Positions 14,171 through 26,249 of a DNA stretch of 64,000 bases are shown piece by piece; the stretch's first letter is position 1; every line of letters begins with the position of its first letter. The translations under genes were made by a program, and so were the position numbers. The DNA comes from Kryptolebias marmoratus (taxonomy: Eukaryota; Chordata; Actinopteri; Cyprinodontiformes; Rivulidae). Where the stretch lies: assembly GCF_001649575.2 (NCBI RefSeq), contig NC_051451.1:22517329-22581328 (forward strand), in the 5' to 3' direction. The notes beneath the pieces were generated by a model. The model worked only from the letters and a program-made list of their open reading frames with translations, was not told the DNA's origin and did not search any database.

Positions 14171-15447
14171 TACCTGTGGGTCGTTTCTCAGGCTTTTCCC
14201 TCATGTTTCACATTTGATTATCTCTTGACGTCCAGCTTCACCTCTGCCCGCTATAAAAACAGATTATGAATACTTCTTCACAAAGAGAGATGCACACGAG
14301 GGTAGTATTACTAACTAGATTAGTGTGCATGTTATTAAGTGTGCTGTGGCTTCTAAATAGTGTTGCCAAAGGTATGAAGCTTGGCAAGCCAACAAAACAA
14401 ACAGCTGTCAGTATTTTATTGTGCCCGAGGCTGCAGCCCAGTCCTGCCTAATGGACAAGAATCACAGGGAATCCAAGCGTGGATTAATGGCAAAGAGCTG
14501 TGAAGGCAGCTGCAAAGACATTAAGCAATTTTGACTATATTCTTTGTGCAAAACAATCAAACAAAACAAAAAAGAGGAATAATGCTTTTTTATTTCTTTC
14601 CAAATCCTCTTTGTAATTTGAATGTCGGAGGAGTTTCATTAGTGGGATTCAGTTTGAGAAATCCATCAACATTGATGGCAGGCTGTGAGCCTTCCGCTTT
14701 TGGCTGGTTTGGATTTGGCGGCGGGTTTGTTATGAAGATGAATCAGAGAGCGCTCTTGGCATGCACAGTTTCCAGAGACGCAGAGCGTTTCCAACTCATA
14801 GGTGCAAATTAAAAACAATAATACGCGCGCTACAGCTTTAAGAAACAAATCGCAAAAGAAACTTTCATCTACAAAGACTTCAAAAAAGGGAACTAAAATA
14901 TTAAATTAGGATTCATTTTGGTTTTGCCAATTTTGTAACTTCTTTACTTATATCAGTCTTTATTTTTTTTATCAAACAGGAATTTCAATTTGTGTAGTCT
15001 AAACTTCCTGAATGCTTTCTAAGCTGTTTTTTCCCTTTATTTTTCTCAAAATGTATCGAATAAAGAGCTCATTGTTATATGGTGGCTCAGTTCTATTTTC
15101 AATAATGTTCTTCTTTGTAAACCTTGAAAAAAATCTGTGACAACATAACCTATTCAAGTCCAAACTGAGAACATCCTGTTTATTTTGCATAACGCTGACA
15201 CAATAATCTCAGTACCCATTCTTCTCCCACTCAATAAAGGATTATAGTGTTTTCCCTTTTTTAATGATGTTGTATGAGACAACCATGAATACATACCTTG
15301 ATGAAGATGAACATGTATGATGCTAATTTTCAGCTCTTTGCAAGGTGATTTCTGTGCTTTCTGCCCTGGAAGGAAGCAAAAGAAAAAGTAAATAAACTGC
15401 TGAGAATTTAATAATGAACCTTATATGTAAAAACACACTGAGCCGAT

Positions 15448-16050
15448 GCTGATTCAGCATTCACGCCACTGGTTTCCTGTTTTGTATTTTTCCATATGCA
15501 GTCTAACTACTTCAGCTTATTTTGTGCTATTTTAGCCATTCTTTTAGCAAAACTTTCAGCTCATTCAGGAGATTTGGGCGCTATGACTGCTGGTTATTGA
15601 ACATTTTATACTTTTTAAAAAAATTACCTTTATTTATAAATATTTTCCCCATGGAAATGCATTGAGATCTCTTCATTTTCCTCCAAAACATTGTTCTGTT
15701 TAAAATCTGCCTCAGCCCTGCTTTGTTTTCATCTTTCTTATGCTACTTTTAGCTTTAGGATAACCTTTTGCTACTTTTACCTTTTAGCTAAGGTGTTGCT
15801 ACTTTGAGCTAGCCTTTTTGCTTCTTTGCGATTATCTAGCTTTCTGATATTTTTAGCGTTTTGCTACTCTTAGCTATCCCTTTGTTACTCTTAGTTTTAG
15901 TCTGGATTTTATACGTTTTAGCTAGCATTTTTCTCCTTTTCAGCTCTATTGTTCTGTTTCTTTTAGCTTTTAGCTAGTGTTGTGCTTTTTTTTTTACTTT
16001 AACTACTCAGTTTCAGCTTCTTCAGCATATTTCTGCAGTCGGTCAGCATT
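15448..16050 (+). repeat. repeat family B copy
   Basis: It starts near tgattcagcattcacgcca and ttcctgttttgta. A long run of degenerate words follows (tgctacttttagctttag, ttttagctaaggtgttgcta, cttttagcttttagctagtg), and it ends actcagtttcagcttcttca. The middle behaves like a decayed minisatellite. Confidence 0.65.
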
Positions 16051-17384
16051 CATACTGCATTTCTACAGAAAAAGGAATGTCTCTGTTTAAATATTTGGAT
16101 CATAGAGTCTGATCAGGTTTTGGCTGTAGGTGCAGGACTGCGTCTGTGTGCCCCTCCTGAAAGGTTTGGTGCATTATATCAAATTCTTCCTGCGATGTCG
16201 ACTGGATCACAACATTGTTTAGGGGGAACCGTTACTGACACCACTGCTTCTGTTTAGGTTGTGCACGTCAAATATTCACATGTGCAGAGATTTATCACAC
16301 CCGGGTGTAAGTCACAGTTGGACAGTCACCACTACCTGCACCATTACAAGGAAAAATTCTCTCCAGCGTCATTTATTTCGCAACAAAATAAGTTTACTGA
16401 TAATGCGCCTTTTACCAGGGTAGCTTTGCTCATAAATCTTTGTGTGCATTATCAGCAAAAAATTGCAATTTAGGTGTTATGCCTGAGATACATTTTCAAA
16501 AAGAAGAGCTCATTTGGAACAAGGTCTGTAGAAGGAGATGAAATATGAATAGGTCAGCAGGTATTTGGCCACAGGGATTAACTTTCACTGTATTTGCAGA
16601 GCTCTGAGTTGACATTTGGAAAGGAAAAAAAAGCACATTCAGAGATACAATATGATTAAACAGTGGAATATCGCAATAAAGGGCCTATATTAAACAACAA
16701 AAAAAGAGGTGAAGATAAAACAAAAGGCAAGGAAGCTGATATGAGAAATATTTTAAAAGGGATCAGTAAAGAGGCTTTCTCACTCCTTCTGGATCTTATT
16801 TCAAATATTTTTGTTTTTATCAGTATTTTCCTTCAAAATAAAGTGATTGTTTTTGATATGAGGTTAGTAGCCACAGCAGTCCACCAGCTCTCTTTTGTTT
16901 ATTTTCCTTCCTTGCAGTTTTGTCACGTAAACTGAGGCAGATATGCTTGCTCAGTAGAAACTGCAGGTTCTCTTTAAGCAAAATGTCCTGAAATGACTTT
17001 GATTTGTGAATCGGCACTGTATTGAATTTAAAGTTAAATTGAAAGGGTGCAGTAAAACTTTTCTCCTCACACTTTTCAGCTTGTAAGATTAAAATCTAAC
17101 CAGCCGTGGTGCATAGACACGCCTCTTATCAGGGCTGCAATATAAAATCAGTGCTCTGCTGCTTTTATTCCTGATTGTGTTGCAGTTTTAGCAAAAGGCC
17201 TTTGGTCTGTTTTCTATTACTTTTACCACAAATCTGATTTATTGTTTTTAATGAGCTGTCACTCCTGCATTAACAGCAACAACTGATAAAGACAACTTTT
17301 ATTGGGACGACAATTATATTCAAATCTCTCATGCAAAGTTTCATACATTGAGCCCCAAAGAAAAACAACTAGAATTCCCACACA

Positions 17385-17545
17385 AAAATAGCCATTTTTG
17401 TGTTCACTAAGGTCATACCACTGTGACGCCATCTTGAATCAGGTTGAATCCAAAGACAAACATAGGCAAATACATGATCACTTGACTTTCATGGCAACAA
17501 GTGACAATAATTACTAAATATTACTGGATCTTATGGAGTTATAGA
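17385..17545 (-). repeat. repeat family A copy 4 (partial)
   Basis: The core atagccatttttgtgttcac, ccatcttgaatcaggttgaa and the following tagattatcattgaaaa-type end are recognisable; both ends of the family are missing. Confidence 0.6.
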
Positions 17546-20280
17546 TTATCATTGAAAACTGGAATGTCTACTTTGCTCATCAACACACAGGAGATGAGAT
17601 TTCAGCCAGTTTGATCCAGAGTTGTGATTTGAAACACAGCTTTCTGTGACGATGTAAAAATCTTCTTCACTCACCTGCTGCGATCGTCTCTGCTTTGACC
17701 CAACACACTGCAGTGTGTTTCATTACCTACAAGAAAAGGAAAGATGGTTGTTACGATGGACACACTGATGTTAAAACAAACAGGCTGCATGCGGTGTAAC
17801 AAATCTACGTATTTCTACTGTACAAACACAAATTACATTTATCACTGTGAAAAAAAAGTAAACCAATTCTAGGTCAACAAAAAGACATTTTATGAGAATT
17901 TTGTTTATTTCATTAAGGTGATGTTTAGTTTGCCGAACATTATTTTAGAGATTTTTATTGAAATTTAGTCTTTTTTTAAAAAATAACAGTTTAGCTGAAT
18001 TTCTTAAGGATCTAGTTAGACTTGAGGGACATTTATTTTGGGGGTTTAAACGTGCAGGTTTACTTTTTTTTTTAAGTGGAAGTTAGCATTCGATGATTAA
18101 ATTAGGATTAGGATTAGGGTTACCTGCTTAGTGTTTAGTCTTCCTTTCAGTCCCATGATTTACACGCTTAATCAGAGTCGGGCTGCAGCTGTGCTAATCA
18201 CAAAAGAGAATTCAAATCGCTGAATAGACTTGGGCGTTCGTGTTTTTAACACGGGAAACTGCAGAGCAAATACAGCTTATTCAGGGTGAATGACAAGAAA
18301 TGCAAAAAAGAGGTTAGCAGGAACATTGAAAAGTTGCAGATTACAGCTAATAAACACACTATCAGAGGGTGAAGACCAATATTTAAAGCCACTTTGTGCC
18401 AGCTTTGAGTGCTGAGCATATTTAAGGCATTTTATTGGAAATGTGTGAGGAGTTCTTACCTCTGTAAAACTCCAAAAACAATGTCAGTGAATCAATATCT
18501 GTTTATGGTGCAACACTTGAAAGAAAAGAGTTTATTAGCTTCTAAACAGTGATGAAATGTTCAGTAATAATAGAGCACAAATATAGATTAATTTAAAAAT
18601 GATTCATTTGGGGACCGTTTCCTTTATGAAACGTATTATTTGTTGATTGTGAGCAAATATGAACGTTTAGATAAAAGTTTAACAAATTGTATAAAAAAAC
18701 CTATTTAACGCTCAGCTGTTATTTATTAAGGCTTTCACAGTTTGAGGTTTATGATATTTTTATTAAATGCTTTATGTACAAATACAGAATACACACAGAA
18801 CAAAGCACATATTATAAATTACATACTGTGCATTAGTGACTGCTTTTAATCCAAGCAAAATGTGTTTTTGCACAATCACAATCTCACATCATTTATTGTT
18901 ATTTAAAATCACAACATAACCAAAGTTTTTTTTTTTTTTTCCTGTATCAGTCATGTTTTATAAAGCAGTCATTTATTGGAAAACTTGGGATATAATTAAG
19001 AGTTCTGAGCATTAAACATCTTTGAGAGAAATTTGTAGCTCATCTCAACACATTCAGGTCTTCAATTCTTCAAGGATTGGTTTCCATTTGTTGCGTTTAA
19101 TGGAGTCTACCGTGTTATTTCTGTTCGGGGCAAAGTGTGGTTGTCTGGAGGTGTGTTACCATGGAAATGGCTTTTGCAAATCAAGCAACAGCTGAAATCA
19201 TTAAGGAAGCAGAGTGTCTGCAGATCAGTATTGGTTTATAAGAGGCATATTTTCCACAAAACTGTTTCAAAAAACAGGAAAAAAGCCTTGGAAATCAGGC
19301 TGAATTTTACAATTGTCTTATGATTTAAAAAATTAGTCAAATAAGCACAATAACCAAATAGTTCTGGTTCAAAAATATATTCAAATCTTTAAAACATAAA
19401 AAGAATAAAGAAGTCAAGAATCCTTTTTAATTCACTTTAAACCCATGGCAACGTCAATCAATAAATTGTTTTAGAGGCTAAATACTTTTTTACTATTTCA
19501 AGTCACAAAACTTGCTTTGTAGCTTTGTTGATTTAATCTTTGACAAATTCAAAGTTAAGCAGTATTTGTGGGACATTTTACATAATCTCAACTGAAAGCC
19601 TGTTTTACACAAGTCAAAGTACACACTAATGAGCTAAAATGTAGCATCAGCAGACCTGTTGGTGCTTCTGTTTGTTGCTCAGCTGACAGCCCTCTGTGTG
19701 TATCTGCATACAGCATGGGCAACTGTCATCTGATAGCAAAAAAAAAAAGATGATTTGGGGTATCTATTTAAACAACCAGGTGTGAACACCATCAGCCAGA
19801 GCTGACCACTTGCAATTGAATCATCCAAAACCGATAAGAGGAAGGTGTGAACAGGGCCATAGTGATACAGAGAAGGGGATTTCTCAGCCTCTGAGGTTAC
19901 ATTTTTAGGTCATTATGACATTTACGTAAAGTTTGACAATATACATGCAGCACATTCTGGATTTAGCTCACATGAATGGCACTCTGTGAGTGCTCGGCTT
20001 ATTTCGCAACTAAATGGTCCCGTTGAGGGATGAGAGACAGCAACACCACGACATGTTCCAGTGAAGCAGGTTGAACCAAACAATTCAGTGTCATCATGGA
20101 GCAGTTTATGCTGGATGTTATATGTGGTATTATGTTTTTTAACTTCTTTTTTTTTCTTATTTCACAGCCTTGCTTCTTTTGTGCACCATTGTTGACAACT
20201 GTCACAACATTATGGGATGTTTCACAGCATTCTTAAAAAAAAATGTGATGAAGTTTGTGTTTTTTTTAACTACTCTCTCT

Positions 20281-20815
20281 GACTATTTTAATGATGCTGC
20301 ATGCACAGCGAACAGAACAAGGTGCCGAAGTGTAGGAGGCTAAAGTTACCTCTGCTTTTCAAGCAAGTTACACAATGATTGAGTGTAACTGTCAAACTCA
20401 ACACAAAGAGCAGGAGTAGGCCTGCAAACCCATAATTATCACTGCTGTAAAGGCAATAAATGGAAACCGATCTGTCACAACAACAAACAGAACCTGTGAG
20501 AATAAATCTGCAGAGTGATGTCAAGATTCTGAAACCAGTGTTTTAGGGGAGGATAGAAAATATTTAAACAGCTAATTTTAAGCACAAACGTCTTTTATAT
20601 GGATAGGTATTTTTATGTTAAAAAAAGAAAAGACTCAGTCCCGTATGAAATAACACATCAGAATGATACAGTAAGGTTTATGGGTTTTTTTTCTTCTTTT
20701 TCCATCATTTTCTTTAAAGCTGATGAGCAAAAAAGTGAAAGTTACAGCATTTTATGAAAAATTCAGAGGACAAAAAGTTATAAAGAGAATTGCAGGTCAC
20801 AAATCTGGAGCACCT
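20281..20815 (-). other. khdrbs2: khdrbs2 3' untranslated region, proximal part (inferred)
   Basis: This sequence directly follows the stop codon with no obvious splice donor. It is AT-rich with T-runs on the minus strand and ends here at a possible ATTAAA poly(A) signal at 20287-20292. The true 3' end could be much further on, as neuronal genes often have long 3' UTRs. The boundary is an inference. Confidence 0.4.
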
Positions 20816-20910
20816 TCAGTATCTACCATAAGGGTGTTTTCTGTAGCCGCCTCTTGTCAGCCGTAAAGCCGGAGCTTTGAGACCGGGTCGGGCACTCGTC
20901 CATTCTTCCT
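20816..20910 (-). CDS. khdrbs2: khdrbs2 terminal coding exon and stop
   Basis: This 95-base coding part begins with AG completing Glu and reads EEEWTSARPGLKAP, then ALRLTRGGYRKHPYGRY and TGA (20816-20818). The basic end with final PYGRY is the conserved C-terminal nuclear-localisation region of SLM proteins. The acceptor is tatttttgcag/AG. The exon continues as 3' untranslated sequence to lower coordinates. No canonical AATAAA was found close to the stop; an ATTAAA (minus strand, 20287-20292) lies about 0.5 kb downstream, but which poly(A) site is used cannot be told from sequence. Confidence 0.95.
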
Positions 20911-21098
20911 CTGCAAAAATAGATTAAAAACACATCGTAGAAATCACCGTGGTAAGAAACTCCGTGTCATGCAGCAGAAGTATTATATTCAGTCCTTTCA
21001 CAGTGCATTTCACCAATGACAAAAAAATCGGAGGTTGTAAATTATATTTCAGGAACTGCTGGAGAATAATTTTGTAAAGTCAGTTCTGAGATATGACT

Positions 21099-21576
21099 AG
21101 GGGGTCCCCAAATGATGGACCGTGGTCTGAATCTAGACCCAAATGAAGTCTTATCTGAACCCAGATTGGCTGTTAAATTTCAGCAAAATAAAATAATTAA
21201 TAATGTATATGCATTTTTCTTTTTAGTGGCCCAGTCTTCCCTGTATTTACAGTAACTTAATTTATGTGGTTTGGCTTTTCTACAGTTTACAGTAATTCTT
21301 TCTAGGCAGCACGACATTATCTGCATTTTTATTTCAGGTGGTGCAGTTTTTCTAGCATTTCCATTAAATCCCACATCTGGTTTCTCTGTGCTTCTCTCTG
21401 CAGACAGAAGCTGCCAGCCCACAGAGAGGCACAGGCCTGAAAAGACAATATTGTGAGTGAGGAAAACTGGCATGGCTGTCACCAAAAGAGAATTTAAATA
21501 TTTATATATTCTGGACTTTTGCTAGAAAAACATTTCTTTAGGCGGACCCCGTTGAATTTTAATTGAAGACCCCTGG
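21099..21576. mobile_element. hAT-like non-autonomous element in khdrbs2 intron
   Basis: Inverted ends aggggg-tccccaa and ttgaagacccctg face each other. They are flanked by an imperfect 8-base duplication, atatgact (21091-21098) and attagact (21577-21584), which is the duplication length of the hAT superfamily. No transposase frame is present. It lies in the intron between the 22701 and 20816 exons. Confidence 0.6.
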
Positions 21577-22700
21577 ATTAGACTGTTTGTACTTCCTTGC
21601 TTTAAGCCAAAATGCATAAAGATGCCCACCTTACAATGCACATTGTGCCGCTTCCAAACAAGAATGTTTTTATGAAGCAGAAAATGAAATCATTGCTCCC
21701 ATGGTTTTGGATTGATTCAACCTCAACACCTCAGAGCCCAATTCATCGTGCCGAAAATTAATGAACCTGCAAACCTGCAATGGCAACCACCTTAGCGCTG
21801 CTATCACGGCACCTCACACCTCAACTTCTGAGATTTTTTCTTGCTTACATTAAAGCTCCTCCTGTCGAAGCTCCGAATGCATTACTTTGAAAATCACTGA
21901 CCTCCTTTATAAAAATAAATACATATCTTAAAAATATGTCCAGACAGCTGGTGGTTTGGAGATACATCCAAGATTGATTCATGTGCACGCAGAAGAGGCG
22001 AGAAACAGCTTTCTGAAAATAAGCCTTTGAGGGCACGTACCCAAAAGGCAAAACAGCTTCACTACAGGTACCGACCAGTTAGCCCCACGAGCTTCCACTG
22101 GCACATTCACGGTTTTTAGTTTGCAGCCAGGCAGGTAGGAGGGGTGATGCATGCGGCAGCGGCTCCTTGGGTCAGGAAGTGGGCTGTAACTGCAGGGTTT
22201 TTCTCTTTGTCTCATGGCTGTTAAGCATCTTTTAAATAACAGTGCAGCAGCAGCCAGGCAACGTGGATGCTTTTAAAATCCTACACAGTGCTGATGAATG
22301 TGGTTAATTACCTGCAATAATAGTAAAAAAATTACTGTTGTTTTTATTCTTTTTTTTTTTTTACAAAAACAACTGTGCTGATTTTGTCCAGCCTTTTCCT
22401 AGAGAGTGCGTGGGGCAGCAGCAAACTCGTATTTTATTTTTGATTAGTCCTGATAGATTTAGAAGTGAGGTACATGTTGCTTGATAAAGGACTTAATTAA
22501 TCAGCTATGAAGTATCCAAATCAGTGTTATAGATGGACTAATTAAATAATCAACACATTTTTTCAGATTTAACAGTGGCCTTATGTTGCATTTTATCTAG
22601 ATTCAACACATGCTATTACGAAAGGATGACGTGAAAACGAGAGTGACTCATTTTTTTTGGTATTGTAAGTCCCTCTGAGGGCACAAAAGACCGAACTTAC

Positions 22701-22759
22701 CATAGTTGTTGTAGGATTCATCACTGGTTCCGTGGCCATATTCATAATATTCTGAAAGG
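22701..22759 (-). CDS. khdrbs2: khdrbs2 small exon: EYYEYGHG segment
   Basis: This 59-base exon joins AG from the previous exon to C (Ser) and continues LSEYYEYGHGTSDESYNNY plus one base of the next codon. EYYxYGHG is a signature of SLM proteins. The acceptor is tttgtttag/CC at 22760-22762. A second AG eight bases downstream (ttcag/AA) exists but would shift the frame and hit TGA within four codons, so the upstream one was chosen; it also restores the QSKS-x-SEYYEYGHG context expected for fish SLM-1. The donor is TATG/gtaagttc. The neighbouring introns are short (564 and 1790 bp). Confidence 0.92.
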
Positions 22760-23323
22760 CTAAACAAACAGGACAAAACCTTTACTTAAAGTAATGAGCA
22801 AAATGGAAAAAAAAAGAAATTACAAAGTTTGCATAAAAATGAAAAACAAAACCGGAATCATAGTTATCTACAGTGTTAATACCAGTTAATCCCAAACCCA
22901 ATGGCCCCTTCTGAAGATGCAAATCTTTAAAAAACAGCTCCTAAATGTGTGGTTCTACTCCACAGAATGACGCCATAATCCTACAGCAGATGGGCTCTGT
23001 AAGGTTTAGAAACTTTAGCTCAGGGATGTGCAAATAAAACATTTGTTTAAGACCATTTTCAGCTGTGGATTAATTACACATTTGGTGCTCCGTTGAGAAT
23101 TTCCAGCATCAAGATGGTGAGTATGGGATTTACTGCTGTGTTTGTGTTGCTCATGTTGCTCACTGATGTGTTTTTAATAAACAGGAGAGCTATCTGGCAC
23201 AGCTACTGAATATTAAGCTTGGTCTTTGTGCGGTATCTCCATTGAAATGTATCTGCACCAGCGATGAACCATACAGCCCTGACCTTCCACACCCTGTACA
23301 CTGCACGTCTGTTTTAACATTAC

Positions 23324-23406
23324 CTCTTGGACTGACCGCTGTACTCATCTTCATAGGCTTCGTAATTCTCGTCATCATATTCTCCGCCGTATCCGTCATC
23401 GTAACC
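23324..23406 (-). CDS. khdrbs2: khdrbs2 exon: Tyr-rich segment
   Basis: This 83-base exon (27 codons plus two bases) encodes GYDDGYGGEYDDENYEAYED then EYSGQSK, a Tyr/Asp/Gly-rich stretch typical of the C-terminal third of SLM-1, where Src-family and other kinases phosphorylate tyrosines (family knowledge). The acceptor is tatttgcag/GGT. The donor is AAGAG/gtaatg, which is only moderate because position +5 is T. If the intron is retained, the frame meets TAA immediately, giving ...QSKR-stop. A second GT (AGCG/gtcagt) lies ten bases upstream but is a weaker match, and using it would drop the QSK residues. Confidence 0.92.
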
Positions 23407-23574
23407 CTGCAAATAAAAAAAGGCAGGAAATATTAAACTGACCTGACATCTTATCTCTGTCAACTAAAACTTATTGGAGACAGATTTTTAAATGAAAATG
23501 GCATTCCTAGACAAAATGAATACTGCCCACCACCTTTCAGACCCACGTTTTAAACAAAAATCTTCTTTTATCGC

Positions 23575-23850
23575 CTAGCATTTGCAGTATGTACTGAGGA
23601 TTACTTTCAGCTATAAACACAGCAAATTTTAGCTCAATATTTGGGATATTGACAGAGTTATGGCCATTATTGTGTTTTCTAAGGTTGACTAGTTGTGACA
23701 GCCATTATTATAGATGTTTACTTTCTGAGAGTTTCAATAAAACTTGTCCAGTGGTTCATGAAACATTTTGCTAACAGGCAGACAGGGTTGAATCTACCTG
23801 GTAATGCCAAAGTTTTAAATAAAGTTTTCACACAGTCTGTAGTGCTCAGA
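23575..23850 (-). repeat. repeat family A copy 5
   Basis: Shows ttactttcagctataaacac, tttagctcaatatttgggat, gttatggccattattgtgtt, the ggttcatgaaacattttgct word and a downstream taatgccaaagttttaaata unit boundary. It starts about 170 bases from the 23324 coding exon. Confidence 0.7.
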
Positions 23851-23867
23851 GTGTGTTGGGGTTGAAA

Positions 23868-24130
23868 AATTTTAGCTTTTGATATTTTTAGCTACAGTTT
23901 TGGTAATTTAAGCTTCTAGCTATCCTTTTTTCTACTTTTAGCAAAAATTTTGCTACTTTGTAGCATCTAGGAAGCCTTTTGGGACTTCTAGCTAGAGGCT
24001 TTTAGCTGGAGTTTTCCTGTTTTTAGATTTTTGCATTTTTTAAATGTTCTGTTTCTTTTAACTTCAAGCACTCAGTTTCAGCTTCTTCAACAAATTTCAG
24101 CAAAGTCCTTCAGCTCTTGGGATGGATTTC
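23868..24130 (+). repeat. repeat family B copy (short)
   Basis: Contains ttttagcttttgatattttt, gctacttttagcaaaaattt-type words and ends actcagtttcagcttcttca, matching the end of the 15.4 kb copy. Confidence 0.6.
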
Positions 24131-24249
24131 CACATAAATTCAGATTCTCTACTTCAGGTAAACGTTATTAGTGGGATGTAGAGACGGCAGTGACGGAAAG
24201 GCTGGTTAAGAAATATTGTTAGAAACTTTGTATTATCTCAGTAGGTAAA

Positions 24250-24302
24250 CCTTACGGCTGCGGGTGATATGCATTCCTTCAAGGACTGCTCGGCCTTTAA
24301 TT
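24250..24302 (+). repeat. repeat family A end fragment
   Basis: The terminal piece ggtgatatgcattccttcaa, then ggactgctcggcctttaatt, shows the family-A terminal palindrome (imperfect) and the ggcctttaatt end. Confidence 0.65.
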
Positions 24303-24309
24303 ATTGCTT

Positions 24310-26240
24310 GTGGTGAATCCGGTGTAATTCTGTCTTTAGAATAAGGCATAAATCTTCACAATCCTATTTTTGGACCTCTCTCTTTTATGTTTTCTATTGA
24401 CTGACTCGTAAAATCCGCTTCATTAGAACACTTTCTTTTTACTGTCCGGTGGCTGAGCGTTAAAACACTCGGCACAGTTGCTTTCAGTTACGACTCTGCA
24501 CTCGCAGTAATTAAATTTTATGAGGTGAGGTGAGTGCCTAGTTGACTTTTCCCCCTCTGGATTGGGTGAAAGGAAAACTGCTGGCACCATTAAAGCTGAA
24601 AAAGCTAATTTTACAGCCTGTCTCAACTTTTTATTGTTCTCTTTTTTCCCCCCACCCTGTATTATTTGCTAGAATCATCAATCAATCATTCTAATTTAAA
24701 AATATATTACAAAACACATAACACTTTATTTATTTAATATATCACATTGAACACTGACAATGTGGCATTTAAATCAGGAAATCTAGGATGCATAAAAAAA
24801 ATAGAAATTTACTTTTCAAAAAACAGTTCTCATATTAGCATATCAAGGGTATCAATCATTTAAAAATGGTTGAGTAATTAAGATCTTGAAGTTTCATTAA
24901 AATCATTAGAGCGAAACGACACTAATATGAATTATTATTTACTAGAAGAGTCTTTCTCACTTTAAAAAACCCTAATTCAATTTGCAAATATGAAAAAGCC
25001 TGATGCTTTCTGGAAATATGTCTTGTAGTCTTGTCTGATGAATTTTGAAGAAAAGGACTTTTTGGCCACAGTGTGCAGATTTGTGCTGCAGTAAAAATGT
25101 TACATAGTTTAATAAAAGAGCTGAAAAGTGGGGTAAATTTATCATCCTTTGAAATTGTGTTAAATACATGAAAATGAACTAACTGTATGCATGATGTGGA
25201 GCAAAAAGAGGAAAAGAGAATGTCTTCTACAGCAATAATGACCCTAAACGTGCATCCAAGTCGACAAGAAGCTTCATTGTTTCCTGAACTAAAAATCATT
25301 GACTGTAAGAACAATTTACAAGTTGCTCAATCCTTTGTCACTTTATTTTTTTTTTTACTTTAGCAGTCTGAACTGTTAAAAGATGAAAACCTAATATCAG
25401 AAATGTCCAACCTTCTGGGTGCACATAAACATGTTTTTTTTAATTTTTTTAAAAAAAATCATCTTCCTCCTTTTGGAGTTGCAGCTTGCTGAGTGAAAAA
25501 TGTATGACTTCACCAGGTTCTTTTCGCTTCTGAAACCGAACCTGTTTTATATGTGAACAGATCTGTCTGAAAGGAGTAACCCCACATAATATTCTGTCAA
25601 ATGGTTTATTCATGAAAGCAGGAATAATCAGTCTCAGCAGAACAAAGGTTCCTGCAAACAGCCCGAGTAAAAAATGAAGTGAGCCCACAGTGTGTGCAGC
25701 ATAGAACCCGTTATTGTGTTCTCATGTCCTGTAATTGTTGGATCTTGCTCATTTGAAGAGATTTGGTAGAAACTAGGTACGGCTGTGGGTTTTTCTTTTC
25801 AAGACACAAAAGCAGAGACATCAGTATGAAGGACATGTAGAACTGTGACACAAAAAGTAATTACATTTAACACACTTATACACACTCCCCATCTCCCTCT
25901 GCATAACGCTGACTCAAACAGCTCTGGTTCCTGTGTGGCTTTATTTGTGAGAACATGAATTTGGCTAAATTAAAGTTAGGGATTATGTCAGGGATTAAGT
26001 TGTTCAGGGGATCCTTTACTTCTCCTTTTTCTTGCATGAGTCTCCCCCCACAATAGCAGAGTCAGAAACCTGCGTATCTCTGTAATTAAACTTTTTGTCA
26101 GCAATCCTTTTGATGAAAACCAGCCACACTGGACCAGAACTGGGAAGCAGTCAGTGGATTAATTTCATTACATGTTTTAAAAATAAACCTTCCACTTTTC
26201 TTGATGCATGTAGAGCCACATAGAAGTTAGAAGATTTACT
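24310..26240. other. khdrbs2 intron, nothing recognised
   Basis: AT-rich intron sequence. The minus-strand frames at 24922-25314 and 25449-25688 have no recognisable product or splice support. Confidence 0.5.
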
Positions 26241-26249
26241 GTGTAAATG

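Larger units (their letters stand above)
15297..18498 (-). other. cluster of candidate unannotated exons downstream of khdrbs2
   Basis: Minus-strand splice-site pairs frame 18460-18498 (weak acceptor, donor GAG/gtaag), 17675-17726 (acceptor cttttcttgtag, donor CAG/gtgagtg) and 15297-15365 (acceptor cttccttccag, donor AAG/gtatgt). Entered in phase 1, which is the phase left by the 22701 exon of khdrbs2, the segments stay open and end ...TLQRAEN-stop in the third one. They could be alternative last exons of khdrbs2, a non-coding RNA, or chance matches. No protein family was recognised. Confidence 0.22.

Noticed and set aside
23242..23436. Plus-strand frame with a hydrophobic C-terminus
   Set aside because: It lies opposite the Tyr-rich khdrbs2 exon, whose Tyr/Asp codons give hydrophobic antisense residues.
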